64,000 nucleotides of DNA from Angiostrongylus vasorum (GCA_018806985.1 JADANN010000383.1:62001-126000); one strand, 5' to 3'. Shown: positions 35,973 to 47,835, numbered from the stretch's first letter. Made by a program: numbers and translations. Notes: generated by a model from the letters alone, not told the origin.

Positions 35973-37599
35973 AATCTTATTTGCTTAGAAGTTTGAATCT
36001 AGTTCTTGTTGTCTCTAACAACGGCACTGAAACACACATCTGTAATGGATCATTAAACAGTGCACCGTCCAAATACTGGTATGTTAACGGCAGCCCGACA
36101 TAAGAACTGGTTTGGAACCTTCCAACTGATTTTTTTTACACGATTTTGGAACCTACGCACAAATCTCCACACTGATTATGGAACACGAAGAAGTTACGGT
36201 ACCACACAGTAGCTTAACATATAAATGTGCTTTATCTCCAAAATCTGGGCACCACCTAACATGGCAAAAAGTAGTATCAAATTCGGAAAAATTCACAGGT
36301 AGTAAGTGGGATATGTATGGAAACTACTGGAAAAACGACCAGTGAAGACTTTCTGTCCAACAAATTTCCCAATTTTATTTGTTGTCGTAACTTTCTTTAA
36401 ACCACGCCACCTCGTCACCTCGTATGTACACCATAGTCTCCATGGAGGTCTGGATCAAACGACTGAATGCACACGAAAAAAAGATTGAAACTAAAGCTCT
36501 CAACGTTGACCAATCCCTGAGGGATGCGCTATACATTCGATCTCATTAACCATCGTTTGGAAGTGATTGGATGCATATTTGGCCTTTACAATGACTAGAG
36601 ATGGGTGGCTTACCGATGTATCAAGCCAGTGCTGCTATCTTCCTAGGCAGGTCTGGCACCAATCTACCGACCCTGGAGGGATGGAGGACGTCGTCGAGCA
36701 GGGGCATGGGAATTGATCCCCGCTTCCGACCACTGCGCCACACGCGCCCTTGAATGGACACTGTAGTGTCCATATTCAGTTTAGGGATTTTTCTACGTCA
36801 CTGTACATATTTGTTTGATAGCTAACAGAAAGCAAAACCAAAGTTGTAGGGTGGAAGTAGAATGACCCTCCTCAACACTTCATGATTTACAAAAGACCTG
36901 TTCTCGGAAAAAAATCCATTGATCGGTAAACTGACTAACAATCTACCGCTACTTCATTTTGATGGCTACAGTTGTCATATAGAATCTATGGATGTGAAAT
37001 AGCAGAGTCAACACAAAGTGCAGAACACTTCCAAACACCAACAGCGAAGCATCTGCAACATGGATCATAGTTACACATAGAAAATTGCAGCACACTTACT
37101 ATCCATACCGATAGAGTGACAGTGCAATGTCTCCTCTGCAATGCTGTCATGTCCGAAACCCCTCAAGCCCTCTAGTTATTCAGAAAAGATTTTCCAACAT
37201 CTGCTTGTATTCTACTGGGCGATTCATGACCGCGCCGCTGCGGAATGGGTTAAAACAAAATTAGACAGCTATAAAGAACAGGCCCTAACCTGTACACATT
37301 TCAGAACTTCCCAACACATCTATTGACTATTTGTATCAGAGACCATAATTTACATCGATACAGCAGTACGTGCAGCATGGTAAAAATCACATAACATTGC
37401 ACGTTATAATAGAACTACAATAGTAGCTAGAAAACCACTGCACAACCTAACGGGTTTCACACAAAAGGACAAGAATTACGGCCCACTCAAAACGAGGTTT
37501 CTTTCAGAAACTGCCGAGCAATTAATTACGTAGTTAACAGAAAACAATGAGTTCAAAAAAATAATTAAGCATACTATGATCGGCTAAAAACCATGCATA
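35973..37599. other. Spacer between BRD7/9 stop and FANCI start
   Basis: This 1,627-base spacer holds one SINE-A copy and otherwise unrecognised sequence, including the BRD7/9 3' UTR and the FANCI upstream region. Both genes are on the minus strand. No separate promoter motif can be recognised. Confidence 0.5.
36495..36755 (-). repeat. SINE-A copy between the two main genes
   Basis: It has the family tail and body on the minus strand (GGGATGCGCTATACATTCGA near 36,520), GGAATTGATCCCCG near 36,706 and TGCGCCACACGCGCCC near 36,737. It accounts for about 260 of the 1,627 bases between the BRD7/9 stop and the FANCI start. Confidence 0.8.
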
Positions 37600-40500
37600 T
37601 TACGTCACAAAGAATTCTCCGAAGATATCCATGTCCAGTTCGTCTTGAATACCAATCGCATTGTGAATTGCTGGTGCGGAAACAATTTCTCCTGGTGGGG
37701 CATGCGTAGCAACCTAAAAAAAATGATAAGTTAAAAAGAAAAAGCTTTTTTTGTATTTCTGGACGCAAGCATTCCATAGGAAACTCCAGCAATCACAATA
37801 ACTTTTACTTGCTAATTTTAGTCCCCTGATCATCTGGTCTACGCAAGCATTGCCTTGGAACAACATAGCCTCAAATTGGACAATAATACCACCTTGTAGT
37901 AACTCCCACGTCCGACTTTCTATTAACCTCGGCATTGATCAAGTAATTCTTCGTATTCTTGTTGAGCAAACACGAGGTGTTATTTTTTATTCTTTATTCA
38001 TGAACAAGCTGACGTTTCGGCGTATTTCGCCTTCCTCAGAGCCTGGAAAGGTCAAGTTGACAGCAATCTATTCAGCCAAACACCTCCATAACCAAACAGA
38101 GAAAACGCTGAACCAAGATTTCAATCACACTGAACACAGCTCTGAACACTCACCGCTTTCTATGAGGCTTCCACTGAGTATGTCGCGTAAGGTTAGACCA
38201 ATCATTGGCTTGTTCGTGAATAACTCTCGAGGCGTTCTGGATTAATTCCAGAAATCCGGAAAAATGAACCGCAGGGAAGAATGCCTCATTATCACGCGTG
38301 ATATTGGGCAGTATATAAGGTTGCTATTTTGATGGGAGAAGCATATTACGCTTCCATGTGAACTCTGTGCGGTTGGTCTCCACGCGACATACTCAGTGGA
38401 AGCCTCATAGAAAGCGGTGAGTGTGCAAAGCTGTGTTCAATGTGATTGAAATCTTGGTTCAGCGTTTTCTCTGTTTGCTTATGGAGGTGTTTGGCCGAAT
38501 AGATTACTGTCAAGTTGCCCTTTCCAGGCTCTGAGGAAGGCGAAATCCGCCGAAACGTCAGCTTGTTCGTGAATAAAGAATAGAAATAACACGTCGTGTT
38601 TGCTCAACAACAATACGAAGAACAATACCACCGTTAAAGAAAGTAAACCTTACAAGAAAAAAAAACAGCTAGATTATCCGTTTCCAGACTGTGCTAAAAA
38701 TGTCCGAGCAATCGCTTACAAAGTGTATGTACCTGGGTCGTCAGCTGCCGCTGAATATTTCCTGCTAGTTGAGTCTCCACAGGCGATGGCGTCGGAACGT
38801 TCGTTAACGTAATCGGCGGCGGTTGTGAGAGCCGTTTGTGCTGCAGTCGGGCCAAATCCAGAACTGCACGTCCACTCATATCAAGTTGTGACTAAAAGTA
38901 ACGTTTACACCTACGAAAAGTTATAAAAAATTCTATGTGAAATATAGAGAAGGGGAGAGGTGATTGTTGCTGAAAGTGAAAGTCACTAAGATTATGACGA
39001 TTTTGTTAATTTCTCGATGTTACTGTCACAAATCCATTTGATAATTTATAAGTTTGATGAAAACAATTTCATAGGATATCTAACACATCTACCTGAAGAT
39101 CAGCTGGCTTGCCAATCGCGAAATTTTCTCGAATTTCTTGGACAAAAGAGACGTCAACCCCAAGATTTTCTAATGATTCAACTTCATCAAGCAACTCCCC
39201 AATATCCTCGATATCTTTTATCTTCGTGTCCACCTAAACTAGAAAATTACTATCTGAAAATTACAACACGAAGTCCCAACACGTTATTTGCAACGACATG
39301 CAATGACCTAAAGTTACTGAGACAGTTTAGCCTTTCAATTTAAAGAAAAATAATCCACAACTCATAGCAAACTTTATTAGTTTAATTAAAGACCAAAATC
39401 TATAGTTATCTACAACAAAAGCCTTCTTATCCTACCAACATGTAGTCTTCATATTCCAGAAACTTGTACACTTTGCCTCTAATGATGAAACGGAAACGCC
39501 CTAACGCGGCTATCACAGGATTCCAAAGCGGATGGACTCGATCAACAATCAGCGACATTCTTAAACAATACGAAAAGACCCTCAAGCAGTAGCCCAACCA
39601 ACGCGCAAAAACAGTTTAGCAACGAATCCCGTTTTTCGATAACCGTCGATTATTCCTGCTAACAACAGCACTTCAGAGCTGGACGATTTATCAAAACGAG
39701 AGAAGAAACTTTGCTCTATAACCTCATTGGTATGAGAAACATTATAAAGCGACTTTCCCAACACTTAATTCATTTAGAAAACGATCTTTCTGATTTTTAA
39801 AAATTGAGAAAGAAATTTAAATTTCGGAAATCTCACACATAACCGCTGCAGTAGGAAAAAACCAATAACACATTGGAGAATAAAGTTATGTCCTACTGAA
39901 TGAAATTCTGCCTGCATACTCTCATTTTCATAATACGAGCCTCAACAAAAAAAAAGCAAAAGAAGCGTGCATTTTGAGTGCCAAAGAACAAGAATTTCAT
40001 CTCGGTATAAGGCAATGAAGAACCCTTAAAAACCTGCACCAGGTTTGCAAGAAACTCTAAAATCTGCGGGTACCTTAGTTAGATTAATAAGGTCCACTAT
40101 AGGGTAAGATATGTTCGCGTAAATTTGACATCGGCCATTGTTTTCGCATCGTTCACATTTAAGTCAAAGCACATCACCGCAAAAGTATTAAATTAAATAG
40201 CAACTACTTACCTCATTTCTTTCCTTTAATTCAGCCATTGCTCGCGAATGTTCGCCATCAGTTAATGTATCTAGAAGATCGTCCACTACCTTTACAAAAT
40301 GAGCCCCAGCGTCGCTAACCATATCTCTCAACGACATGACATCAGCCACAGTGTTTCGGTCACCATATGTCCTGAATGTTAACCATTGAAATAATCAACT
40401 TCATTTACGCCCTCTAGTGTCCTCTCAAAATGTATTGTACAACCAAAATATCTTAAGAAGTTTTAGAGGACAACCTGTCCACCCAAAAAATTTCGGTAAA

Positions 40501-43500
40501 ACTACTAATTCAATACGAGATAACCCACATTGTCTAGAAGAAGACATTAACAACAGCGATAAGCTTCATTTAGGTAGATGCAAATGAAAATTAAACACAA
40601 CTGTAACTTCAAAGAATTTCACCTCTTTCGTCAGATAATACTAAGAGAAACACTACCCACCTAAGGAGAAGATCTGAGTCTTCTTTTGTTAGTGTAGCCC
40701 AAGTTGAGTCATACTGGGGGGCAAATGAGGCGAATGGTCCATAGTTAAGATACGTTATCATAGATTGACCGGATAACCTGCAAGTGGAGATTCAAAGTAA
40801 AGAAGATTATGGAAGTAGTGTAGCACAACTGCTCGCTCTCTGTTTTTGCAGACCTAAGATCATTCATAGATATCCAACCCCCAACGCGTCACAATTCACC
40901 TGTGATCCCCAAGACTCAGCATACCAGGTGTGCCTTCTTCTAGTGGTCCTATAATATCTCCAAGTTTTAGACCCTTTTTCTCTCCTTCACCAATCACATT
41001 CAAAACTGTTGCTCCATCCTAAAAGCAAAAAAACGAAATAGTAATATTTTCCTTAATGTAACACATTCAAGGACTACGACTGGTAATCCACTACAAAAGT
41101 ACTGACATAATAACGATGAAAATGAGCAAGTCTTAAGTATATGGAACAATCTCCAAACGCGCCTTATTATCCAAGAACGCTAATTTTGCGTTCGGTAGTC
41201 GAACTGACAACCTCGACCGAGTTTCAGGATCTGCAGCAATTAAACAATCCTCCCCGGTCATGTCATCTACTAAGGCCTGACGTCGACGATCTTCCTGTTT
41301 AACTGTCGTCACCGCTAACGGAACAAGACCTGCTTTTTCCAGAGGTATCTGATTGGCAAATGGAAATGTATGGAAGATGTAGCGAAGATACTGCTCGGAG
41401 AAATAGTATTTGACAACGGCTGACAGCCGTGTAGCTGCTAGATGGTAAACCGTGTTGGGGTTATTATATGTCAAGGCATTTGACACAATTAACTCCGCAT
41501 CTGTTTTCATCTCGGTGATTGTCTGATATGAATCATCTTCAATTTTCTGTCTAAATACATATAGATATACACACATATACATACTATATTACACTATATT
41601 ATTATTTTATACAAGGGCGCGTGTGGCGCAGTGGACACACACGTGGAATCGATCCCCGCATCCACAGCCCACCAAGCCTTCCACCTCTCCGGGGTCGGCA
41701 AATTGGTACCAGAGCTGTTTGGGAGGATATCAGCACTTGCTCGATAAATCGGAGGGGCATCGCAGCATATTGTAAAGACCAGATTTGAATTCAGTCATCT
41801 CTAATGATGCTTAATAAAGTCGAATGCATGGCGCAACCCTCAGGAATTGATCAACGCCGACAGCTCTATCCTTTTATCCTTTTAAGAACTATCCTTTTAT
41901 CAGTTTAAGAACCTTCTTCAGCTTGCAACTTGACCATTTTCAATTACTACTAAAACATCGTTGCAGTTTTTCATATGTTTGGGGATGAATACCGTTTTTA
42001 ATCGGCCGCTGCTTGAGGACTTTGTCTTCTTTATGAATGCCATAGGATACTGGTCGAGTAGATACTAATCTTGATGATAGACGAGTTAGAGTCCCAGTTG
42101 TACTGGAAGAGAGCCCATAGGTGGGGATCGAATTCGACAACACCTTGCGGAAGCAACGGAATCGGCTTCCCCATAGCCGAACGACATTTAAGCATAAAAT
42201 AAAATCAAGAAAGCGATAAGAAACAAACTAGCAAGGGGAACCGTATATTGACAAAAAAGCTTGCCGCATCTTCGAGAAATCCATTGGCTGGGATATAATA
42301 TTATGGTAGTCAGAAGCCATTGATGAGGTCACCGGGAACGCAAAATACTCTTCTGGATCTTTCAACATAATTTTCCGCAGAAGATGGTCAGCCATTAGTT
42401 GTAATGGTGAATAACTGAAAAAAATAAAAAAAACTTGCAACACGCAGAAGATTAAAAAAGATGGAAAAGCTCATATTTAAAACGGTTTAACATACCTATT
42501 AACTGAAGGTGGTTTCACTATTGGTTCAGGCGGCTCAGTAGGTGGTGATGTCTTCTTTTCTTCAGGTTCCGCTGAAGCAGCTTTAGCGGACGGTTCTTCA
42601 AGAAGACCAGCCTTACGAAGTTTCTCTCTCTCTTTCTCTCGCTGCTTCTTGCGAGCAGCATAATCGGTCAGATGAACACGTCTACGCTAAAAACGAACTA
42701 ATCTGTTGACGAAGATCAAACAGATTTTTCACTAAATCTCATTTTAACGGACGAATTCGTCTCTTAAGGTCATAAGTCAAATCACAGCAGTAGCGAATTT
42801 CATGAAAATGTCACGGTGAAAGGGATTCTGTAGTCTAGGATCTAGATAACAAATAAGGGATAAACAGTTCGATGCTGATCTACCCCTCACACAGACGCCA
42901 AGAAATCGACTCAGCTGAGTAACGTGTAGATAGTTCAATGCAAATTTGGTCTATACAGACTTACCAAAGCTTACCGAAGCGTTGGTACGGTATTTCCGTA
43001 TCCTAAAACAAGTGCAGTACTGACATTTGCTAGTTGCATATGCGTTGGAATTCATCAAAAAGAGGCGCTGGACCAAATCAACGACACGTACATCGCATTG
43101 TGCCTTTGACCATTGCGCTACACCCGTCCTTCCAACGAAGAAATTGATATAAGAGTTGGCGGGCAGAAATGAAACACTTGTGTGGTAATTCGATGTTTTT
43201 CTTTAATAAGCAGACGCGAGGTTGTTGTTATAGTATTAGGATACAATAACTGATGTTTCGATGGTTCCGCCTTCTTGAATTCCGGTTTTTAGACTTTTTT
43301 GGAAATCAATTCCCTCCACCAAATGAAGGATACATCACTGAGAACACCGAGTATAAACTGCTTCAACAAAATTGGTGCTGATTAGGAATGAATGTAAAGC
43401 TGAGTGATTTCAGCTACCATAAAACACCTCAAAACTTCACGACACTCACCAAAAACCAGCTTTAACACCTGGAGACCAAATCTGTTTTTTCAAGAATTGC

Positions 43501-45110
43501 GCACAAGACACGAATACTTCTAGTTTCACAGAATCAGACCAACGTAGTTGACTAAGAAACCTTCCATCCTATTGGGAAAAATATGTACATTCTAGTAGTT
43601 TCCACATTAATTAGTAAAGCTCGCTATTAGCTGAGATACACTGATTCAAGCTTATAGCGGTCATTATTTTCGTTGCAAATGTGAGGGGATCAGTCCATGT
43701 CGAAGTCTAAGCTGTAAAATTGAAAAATAAAGAAAAAATTCGACGAAGTAAATTAGTACTTTTCTTTTCGGCTTTCCAGGTGTTTCGTTTTCAACTGGTT
43801 CTTCAGCGCCAGACTCTTCTTCCCCAACATCGCCAGCCTAAATGAGACAAAAGATGAATATCCTCAGTTTTCATCAACAATTCCTATGTATTCTATGCAA
43901 GTTTTTCTGAAAACACAAGAACTCATTAGGAAACATATTTTAATGGACAAGGAAGAACGGACAGTGTTTTACTGTTAACTGGTCTCCTAAAATAACCAGA
44001 AATCATTCAAAATCGAGGCAGTGCTTGTGGAGAAAGCCTGAAAACGCTCTAGCAGAACTATTCCTGGGATTGAAATGAAAATCAACTCAACCGCCATCAA
44101 CAGCATTCATGAAGCCGACCCACACGCAAGTGTGAAGACTACAACGGTCGACGGACGGGAGATAACGAACCAAATGAAAGAAGTGTTCCGATACACACAA
44201 CTTGTTCCAAAAGTTGCACCACATAGAAAGATTAATTTAAAAAATACTCTTCAGAATGAAGAGCAGAAGTATCTATTTCGTACTATGCCTACAACCAACT
44301 TCCGGCTTTCCGTGTTTAAGATCACCACTTTAGAAAATCCAGAAAATAGAGGTACACCAAGAAGAGGTGAAGTCTGGCTACTTGGATTGTTGGACAGTTC
44401 GGGATGACTCGTCTTCAATGGTTGTACATGCCCCAGTATAATTCCCACTTTTCTCGGAGTTTTGTTAGTTTAGCCGTTGTGGTTCCCTGGAGTCACAAGG
44501 TCAGTATAGCCGAAGTCTGCCTCAGGTCTTTACCACCACGAACAGTCGCAACCCCCAAGTGGATCAGAGAGAGATTTGCCACCAAGCGACTAGCTGGACA
44601 CTTGGACGGTGGTGGATCCTGGTGTTGGTTTACTCTTAACTAGGGTTCCTGATGGACACGCTAGGCTCCTTTTCAGCTTGGCAGGTCCTGCTGGGGAGAT
44701 GGATCCTGCCGCTGTACATCACAGCCCAAAACTCAGGAACACCTCCCACCCACGGTGAAACGATAAACCGTTGGTAGGTGAGGAACTGTGGCCATCAAAC
44801 AAGAAATGTGGAAATCAACGAAAACTAATAAATGCTATAAAAGTACGAATGGTCCTACTTCGCTATCATGTCGTTCACTACCGCTATCGCGTTCATCTCC
44901 GGATTCTTCACCTTGTTTCCTTTTTGCATTATGTCTCAAAGCTGACGCTCTCGGAGCACCTAGTGTTCATTACAACTATGCATGACACACACAGTACACT
45001 AAATGAAGCATGCGAAACGAACGAGAAGACCGAATCGTTGAGGGTGGTTTCCTAGCAGTTGGTGGTGCTCCGACCATAGAGCGACGCTCCACGCGCTCCT
45101 CTTCAACCAT
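37600..45110 (-). CDS. swsn-9: BRD7/BRD9-type bromodomain protein (SWI/SNF subunit)
   Basis: Homologue of BRD7/BRD9, acetyl-lysine readers in PBAF/ncBAF-type remodelling complexes. Exons on the minus strand: 45,110-about 45,000; about 44,971-44,859; 43,837-43,760; 42,686-42,496; 42,414-42,265; 41,550-41,148; 41,018-40,900; 40,777-40,661; 40,371-40,212; 39,233-39,093; 38,891-38,733; 37,713-37,600. Phases agree from 43,837 onward; the first intron's exact sites are uncertain. Residues are charged at the N terminus (RKKQREREREKLRKAG). The bromodomain spans exons five and six, including DPEEYFAFPVT, QPMDFSKM and SNALTYNNPNTVYHLA, with the acetyl-lysine-binding Asn in ALTYNNP. The BRD7/9-specific domain follows (VVDDLLDTLTDGEHSRAM). 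About 610 residues, close to BRD9 (597). TTTTTCAG lies 8 bases before the ATG, consistent with trans-splicing. Confidence 0.92.
37947..38622. mobile_element. 676-bp foldback element with facing hammerhead-like motifs
   Basis: The left arm (37,947-38,187) and right arm (38,383-38,622) are near-perfect reverse complements, each about 240 bp, with a loop of about 195 bp. Each arm holds a hammerhead-like motif: minus strand 38,006-38,046, plus strand 38,526-38,566. The plus one reads CTGAGGA (38,531-38,537), stem GGCG/CGCC, then GAAA (38,552-38,555), then CGTC. It lies in the last BRD7/9 intron. Confidence 0.85.
39438..39770 (-). other. Possible unrecognised exon pair inside a BRD7/9 intron
   Basis: On the minus strand a frame from about 39,764 reads NEVIEQSFFSRFDKSSSSEV and LLLAGIIDGYRKTGFVAKLF. 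About 20 bases beyond its stop, a second frame from 39,557 reads MSLIVDRVHPLWNPVIAALG and FIIRGKVYKFLEYEDYML, followed by a GTAGGA donor. Both look protein-like, but neither fits BRD7/9. They could be a nested gene or a transposon remnant. I do not recognise the family. Confidence 0.35.
41148..42414 (-). CDS. swsn-9: Bromodomain exons of the BRD7/9 gene
   Basis: Exon 42,414-42,265 encodes helix Z and the ZA loop (LLRKIMLKDPEEYFAFPVTS, then SDYHNIISQPMDFSKM). Exon 41,550-41,148 encodes helices A to C (KIEDDSYQTITEMKTDAELI, SNALTYNNPNTVYHLAATRL). The intron between them starts GCAAGC rather than GT. This is the only way to keep the frame (ATG CG / A CAG AAA) and gives MRQKIEDD, matching MKDKI in BRD9. 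A SINE-A copy lies in this intron. Confidence 0.9.
41613..41885 (+). repeat. SINE-A copy
   Basis: A clean head, GGGCGCGTGTGGCGCAGTGG, starts at 41,615. It is followed by box B-like GGAATCGATCCCCG, the body, and a TATCCTTTTA-like short tandem tail to 41,885. This is the best copy for the family's 5' end. Confidence 0.85.
43060..43140 (-). repeat. SINE-A head fragment
   Basis: The end with GACCATTGCGCTACACCCGTCC is the box A end of SINE-A on the minus strand. The body is missing. The adjacent 43,250-43,300 carries a strongly decayed Penelope-type terminal motif. Confidence 0.5.
44075..44407 (+). other. Unrecognised 110-codon ORF
   Basis: An ORF on the plus strand (INSIHEADPHASVKTTTVDG) runs into the family C repeat at its end. 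No splice signals or family match were seen. It is probably part of an unidentified old repeat. Confidence 0.2.
44385..44785 (-). repeat. Family C short repeat, minus orientation
   Basis: Near-complete copy. It starts with the TACTTGGAT/CGTCTTCAATGG tail end at 44,385-44,420 and ends with GGTGAAACGATAAACCGTTGG at 44,755-44,776. It lies in a BRD7/9 intron, immediately downstream of the exon ending at 44,859. Confidence 0.75.
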
Positions 45111-45337
45111 GTTCGCTTCTGAAAAACAGCGATAGCAAAGAAGAAAAAAATTTTTTAAAAAAGGAAAGAGCAAGACCTAAAGGATTTACAACAAACACTT
45201 GGAAGATAATGGACAACTCTAATTCCAGGTCAAAAAGATAGTAAGCAAACAACTGAATGTCATAAAAAACAAACGGGAACCTAGAAGATTAGAAAAAATG
45301 GTCAAGCTGCTAACAAAAGAAAGTTCTTAGAAGGATA

Positions 45338-45565
45338 AAAGCATAAAGCTCTCAGCATTGACCAATCCCTGAGGGATGCGCTATGCATACGACTTCATCA
45401 AGCATCGTTGGACGTGATTAAATGCATATCTGGCCTTTACAATGACACGCGGTGGCCTACCGATGTATCGAGACAGTGTTGCTATCTTCCCAAACAAGTC
45501 TGGTAACAATTTGTCGACCCCTGAGGGATGGAGGACTTGGTGAGCGTTGGGCGCTGGGATCGATT
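45338..45565 (-). repeat. SINE-A copy, head missing
   Basis: The tail and body are on the minus strand (GGGATGCGCTATGCATACGA, GATGTATCGAGACAGTG, GGGATCGATTCC). The box A end is absent. It lies upstream of the BRD7/9 start codon. Confidence 0.75.
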
Positions 45566-45739
45566 CCAGTATACAATCATGTGCTCAGCAATTTGGCTGT
45601 ATCCTAATTTTAAAATTAAGAAAAAACCCTGGAAACAAAATCCGTGTACGAGCGGACCACCCTGAAGCGTGTCGCCTTAAAATGACACTCCCGGTGGTAT
45701 AGGCGTTTTTGATTAGAGCATGTTAGCGTTGTTCCTTGA

Positions 45740-45960
45740 CCTTCCCAAGCTCTGAAGAAGAAATCCAGCGAAGCCTCAGCTTTTTTCAGTGAATAATATA
45801 TAATTCACTGTTTTTCTTGATGAGGAAGCACGGGATTGGTATTAAAGCATTTAATAATATAAAATAACTGACGTTTCGGCACCTTTGGCTGAGCAGATTT
45901 CACGTTAATCTAACTTTTTCCAGGCTCTGAAAAAAGGTGAAACAACGGAAAAAGTAAGCT
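45740..45960. repeat. Decayed Penelope-type terminal repeats
   Basis: Three degraded terminal motifs lie close together: plus at about 45,748 (CTCTGAAGAAGAAATCC), minus at about 45,867 (CTGACGTTTCGGC) and plus at about 45,922 (GGCTCTGAAAAAAGGTG). The core stems are broken. Confidence 0.55.
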
Positions 45961-46499
45961 AGAATTATACCAAGCAAACCTTGCTGTTGACAACCTCCTG
46001 TTGCCTTTCAAGAAAAAGCAGTGATTTACTGACCAATGCCCAAGTTAAAAGGAAGCCGGTCTTGGGATCCGTACTGTATAGTAACGACCCCGTGTATTTT
46101 AGTCAAGAAAACAACGAGTTATTCACAAATGACGAGGCTAATAGAAAGTCGAACCTTGGAATCACTGCAAGATGTGCCGGCAAGATATTTCCGATCTCCA
46201 AGAGAAGCACTGTCACTAAGAAAAAAGATCTTCTAAGTTGGGAAAGCAATACACCTCCTCAGCAGCTGCCTAAGACACCGAGTCGTTCTGAACATCATCA
46301 AATGAAGACGACCACACGATGTATGCAGACTACCAGAGGATAGCGACCGAGTACTGGACATCGAAATGCGAATACTACGTGTCTGCGAAGCAAACAAGAC
46401 AAGATGTTGGTGAACTGGAAGAAGTGCACGACGAAGGAGCACCACTGTGCTCAGTATTTGGAGGACGAGCTTTGCAGGAGAACAGTGGGTGATTCCCTT

Positions 46500-46885
46500 C
46501 CAATGGTTTACCGCCTCATCGTGGCTGGGAGGTGTTCCTGGGTGTCAGGTTGCGATGTGCAGCAGTGAGATCCATCCCCCCAGCCGGGTCTCCTAAGTTG
46601 AAAAAGAAGTCCAGCATTCCCACCAGGAAGCCCAGCTATGAGTAAACCAGTACCAGGATCCGTTACCGCCCTCGTACCAAGCTAGTCGCATGGTGGCAAA
46701 TCTCCCTCTGATCCACAAAGGTGGCGACTGCCTGTGGTCGTGGCGATTTTGGGCAGACTTTGGCCCGGCTGACCTTTGGATTCCAGGGAACCACATGGCT
46801 AAACCAGCAGAACTCCGAAAAAGTGGAGATTATGCTGGAGCCAACACAACCAATCAGGACGGGCTATCCTCTACTAGGTCTAATG
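46500..46885 (+). repeat. Family C short repeat, plus orientation
   Basis: Starts with GGTTTACCGCCTCATCGTGG at 46,504 and ends near ACACAACCAATCAGGACGGGC at 46,841-46,863. Full-length by comparison with the 44.4 kb copy. Confidence 0.75.
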
Positions 46886-46889
46886 CTGA

Positions 46890-47635
46890 AGTAACTTTGC
46901 AGAAAAAGTTCGAAGACCTTTCGAGTAAATCGCATAATACTGCTTCACAAGTGTTTAGAAATGCCACCAACGAAGATCAAATGAGTTAGAGTAGGATAGA
47001 TGTGATAGAAAAGTCAAGGCTTACCGTGCTAGGAAGCATGACACGCCATGACGGCGCGCGCTCACTACTAACTAGAATTGGGCCTAAGTTTCTCACCGTC
47101 TGAACCCATCTCTAAGGAATTGCTGTGTAGAGTCGCATGGTTTGCATGAACTTCAAGATAGACTCCGTAACAAATCTGGAGCTGAAGAGCTAAATAGGAG
47201 CGAAGAGCAACAACTAGAGCATTAACAGTAGCACCGTTTCCTCAAGCGTTCTTTAGACATCAAAAACCCAATAATGATGTCGATGGCAAATTTCCGATAT
47301 TTGCGGGCAAAAACTTTCAAAAACCTTAATCGTTACCGCGCAAAGAAGTTTTTCGCTCCAACCTGAGAGAAAAACAAAAATTTGGTGCTCGAGAGGTTCG
47401 CGAGTTGACAAGGTTAAAAAACGATAGCATGTCCGTTCCTGATAATGGTGGAATCAGTTAGATGTTGAGATAACCAAAAAGCACCTTGGAGGTGCTTCGC
47501 TTTATCGCCCATCCTGCGGTAAGAAGTTCAAAAGTCAGCATCGAAAATTGAGAAACGAATAGCTCAAAGTGGCAAAAAATGGTTTATTTAAATCCACAAA
47601 TTATCTTGAAACTTCGGATTGAATTACCAAGACAT
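46890..47635. other. Intergenic stretch, nothing recognised
   Basis: No coding exons, RNA genes or known repeats were identified between the family C copy and the SINE-B copy at 47,640. Confidence 0.4.
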
Positions 47636-47639
47636 CCTA

Positions 47640-47835
47640 TCTTAATGATGCTGAGATAATTGCAAAACTCCGGACCGCAGGTGTTCGCGGTGGGGAACGA
47701 AACGCGTTCACCACCACATCATGCAGGGTCTTTCGTTTCGCCTGTCTTTCAGCTAGTTTTCTATCGATCAATGCCATCAGCAATCACCCGTCAGCGGGAT
47801 TGATCTGGGTAGCCCCAGTTAGGCCTAGGCTGTAG
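47640..47835 (-). repeat. SINE-B copy
   Basis: Single minus-oriented copy with the tail at its left (TTAATGATGCTGAGATAATTGC), then GTTCGCGGTGGGGAACGA and CAGCAATCACCCGTCAGCG. Confidence 0.75.

Noticed and set aside
41613..41700. Possible tRNA gene (GTGGCGCAGTGG with a GATCGATCCCC box)
   Set aside because: The acceptor and anticodon stems do not form a tRNA, and the same sequence recurs with a long common body and tail, so it is a SINE head.
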